DNA of 5,886 bases from Atribacterota bacterium (GTDB lineage Bacteria > Atribacterota > Phoenicimicrobiia > Phoenicimicrobiales > Stramentimicrobiaceae): contig JAQVGY010000051.1 of the NCBI GenBank assembly GCA_028696495.1, forward strand, positions 1 through 5,886. The letters run 5' to 3'. The notes beneath the pieces were generated by a model. The model did no database searches and was not told the DNA's origin. It worked only from the letters and a program-made list of their open reading frames with translations. Positions within the stretch are counted from its first letter, which is position 1. Each line of letters starts with the position of its first letter. Both the position numbers and the translations under genes were made by a program. This document shows, piece by piece, positions 5,494 through 5,886 of this stretch.

Positions 5494-5886
5494 TGAAATA
5501 AGTTCTGGTTATGGCAAAATAACCATTTTAAGAGATATCGATTTTCAAGTAAACGAGAATGAGGTTGTTGCCATTATTGGTTCCAATGGTGCTGGCAAGA
5601 CCACACTGTTAAAAACAATTTCTAATTTAATTCCAGCAACAGCTGGAAAAATATTATTCCAGGGTAAAGATATCGTTAAATTACCTCCCCATACCATAAC
5701 CCAATTGGGCATTGCTCATATTCCGGAAGGTGGAAAACTATTTGCCAATATGACCGTATATGAAAACCTGCTTATGGGTACCTATAACCATAGAAAGAAC
5801 TTTCAGAAAGCAATTTTAGAAGAAATTTATCAGATATTTCCGGTTCTCAAGAAACGGGAGAACCAACTGGCAAAGACTTTAAGCGG
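5471..5886 (+). CDS. livF: LivF-type ABC transporter ATP-binding protein, partial (runs off right edge)
   Basis: This is the second ATPase of the importer; the first 138 residues are visible and the gene continues beyond the window. Read from TTG 5471, Walker A is GSNGAGKT (37-44). The Q-loop region is AHIPEGGKLFANMTVYENL (82-100), matching the LivF hallmark VPEGR with Gly instead of Arg. The sequence stops in KTLSG, at the start of the LSGGQ signature. This signature therefore looks normal, unlike that of LivG. TTG is chosen because AAGGAGG sits 7 bases upstream; ATG 5480, three codons later, is the alternative. The gene overlaps the end of livG by 23 bases in another frame, implying coupled translation. 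A full-length LivF is usually about 235 residues, so roughly 100 residues are missing from view. Walker B and the H-loop cannot be assessed. Confidence 0.9.
   Translation, partial: MNPMLHVNEISSGYGKITILRDIDFQVNENEVVAIIGSNGAGKTTLLKTISNLIPATAGKILFQGKDIVKLPPHTITQLGIAHIPEGGKLFANMTVYENLLMGTYNHRKNFQKAILEEIYQIFPVLKKRENQLAKTLS

Noticed and set aside
5493..5501. TAATG stop-start at the livG end as the livF start
   Set aside because: ATG 5493 is followed by AAA TAA, so it opens a two-codon frame and is not in the livF frame.

Overview
The window is AT-rich bacterial DNA with every gene on the + strand. Ribosome binding sites are strong and AGGAG-like, there is a sigma70-type promoter, and several genes are tightly coupled. 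Nothing looks archaeal or phage-like, and I see no tRNA, rRNA, CRISPR array or insertion sequence. The solute-binding protein has an ordinary cleavable signal and no lipobox, which fits a two-membrane (diderm) low-GC bacterium better than a Gram-positive one. The species cannot be fixed from this window; an anaerobic lineage such as Atribacterota, Halanaerobiales or a relative is only a guess.

Region 1 (1-1100) is a single-gene unit. A promoter (5-33) and a perfect 14-bp palindrome (53-66) precede an HtpX-like M48 membrane zinc protease (92-1063). A weak terminator-like hairpin (1074-1100) follows it. The protease carries a textbook EF-hand calcium-binding loop between its zinc-binding core and its C-terminal THP motif. 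This is the most unusual protein feature in the window.

Region 2 (1064-1476) is a 413-base, very AT-rich gap. It holds the presumed leader of the transporter operon, a possible 22-codon ORF that contains an orphan AGGAGG, and an AT-only inverted repeat just before the next gene. I could not place a strong promoter in it.

Region 3 (1477 to the right edge) is a branched-chain-amino-acid-type (HAAT family) ABC importer in the order binding protein, LivH permease, LivM permease, LivG ATPase, LivF ATPase. The last gene runs off the window. The binding protein would capture the substrate outside the cytoplasmic membrane, LivH and LivM would form the channel, and LivG and LivF would drive transport. 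A perfect 21-bp hairpin between the binding-protein gene and livH has no T-tract. It probably sets the ratio between the abundant binding protein and the scarcer membrane components. From livH onward the genes are overlapping or almost touching (1-nt overlap, 2-nt gap, 23-nt overlap). LivG has a degenerate ABC signature. The substrate could be leucine/isoleucine/valine, another amino acid, an amide or a short-chain compound; the sequence does not decide.

No wholly new system is evident. The best candidates for a second look are the EF-hand HtpX, the intercistronic hairpin and the palindrome next to the htpX promoter.
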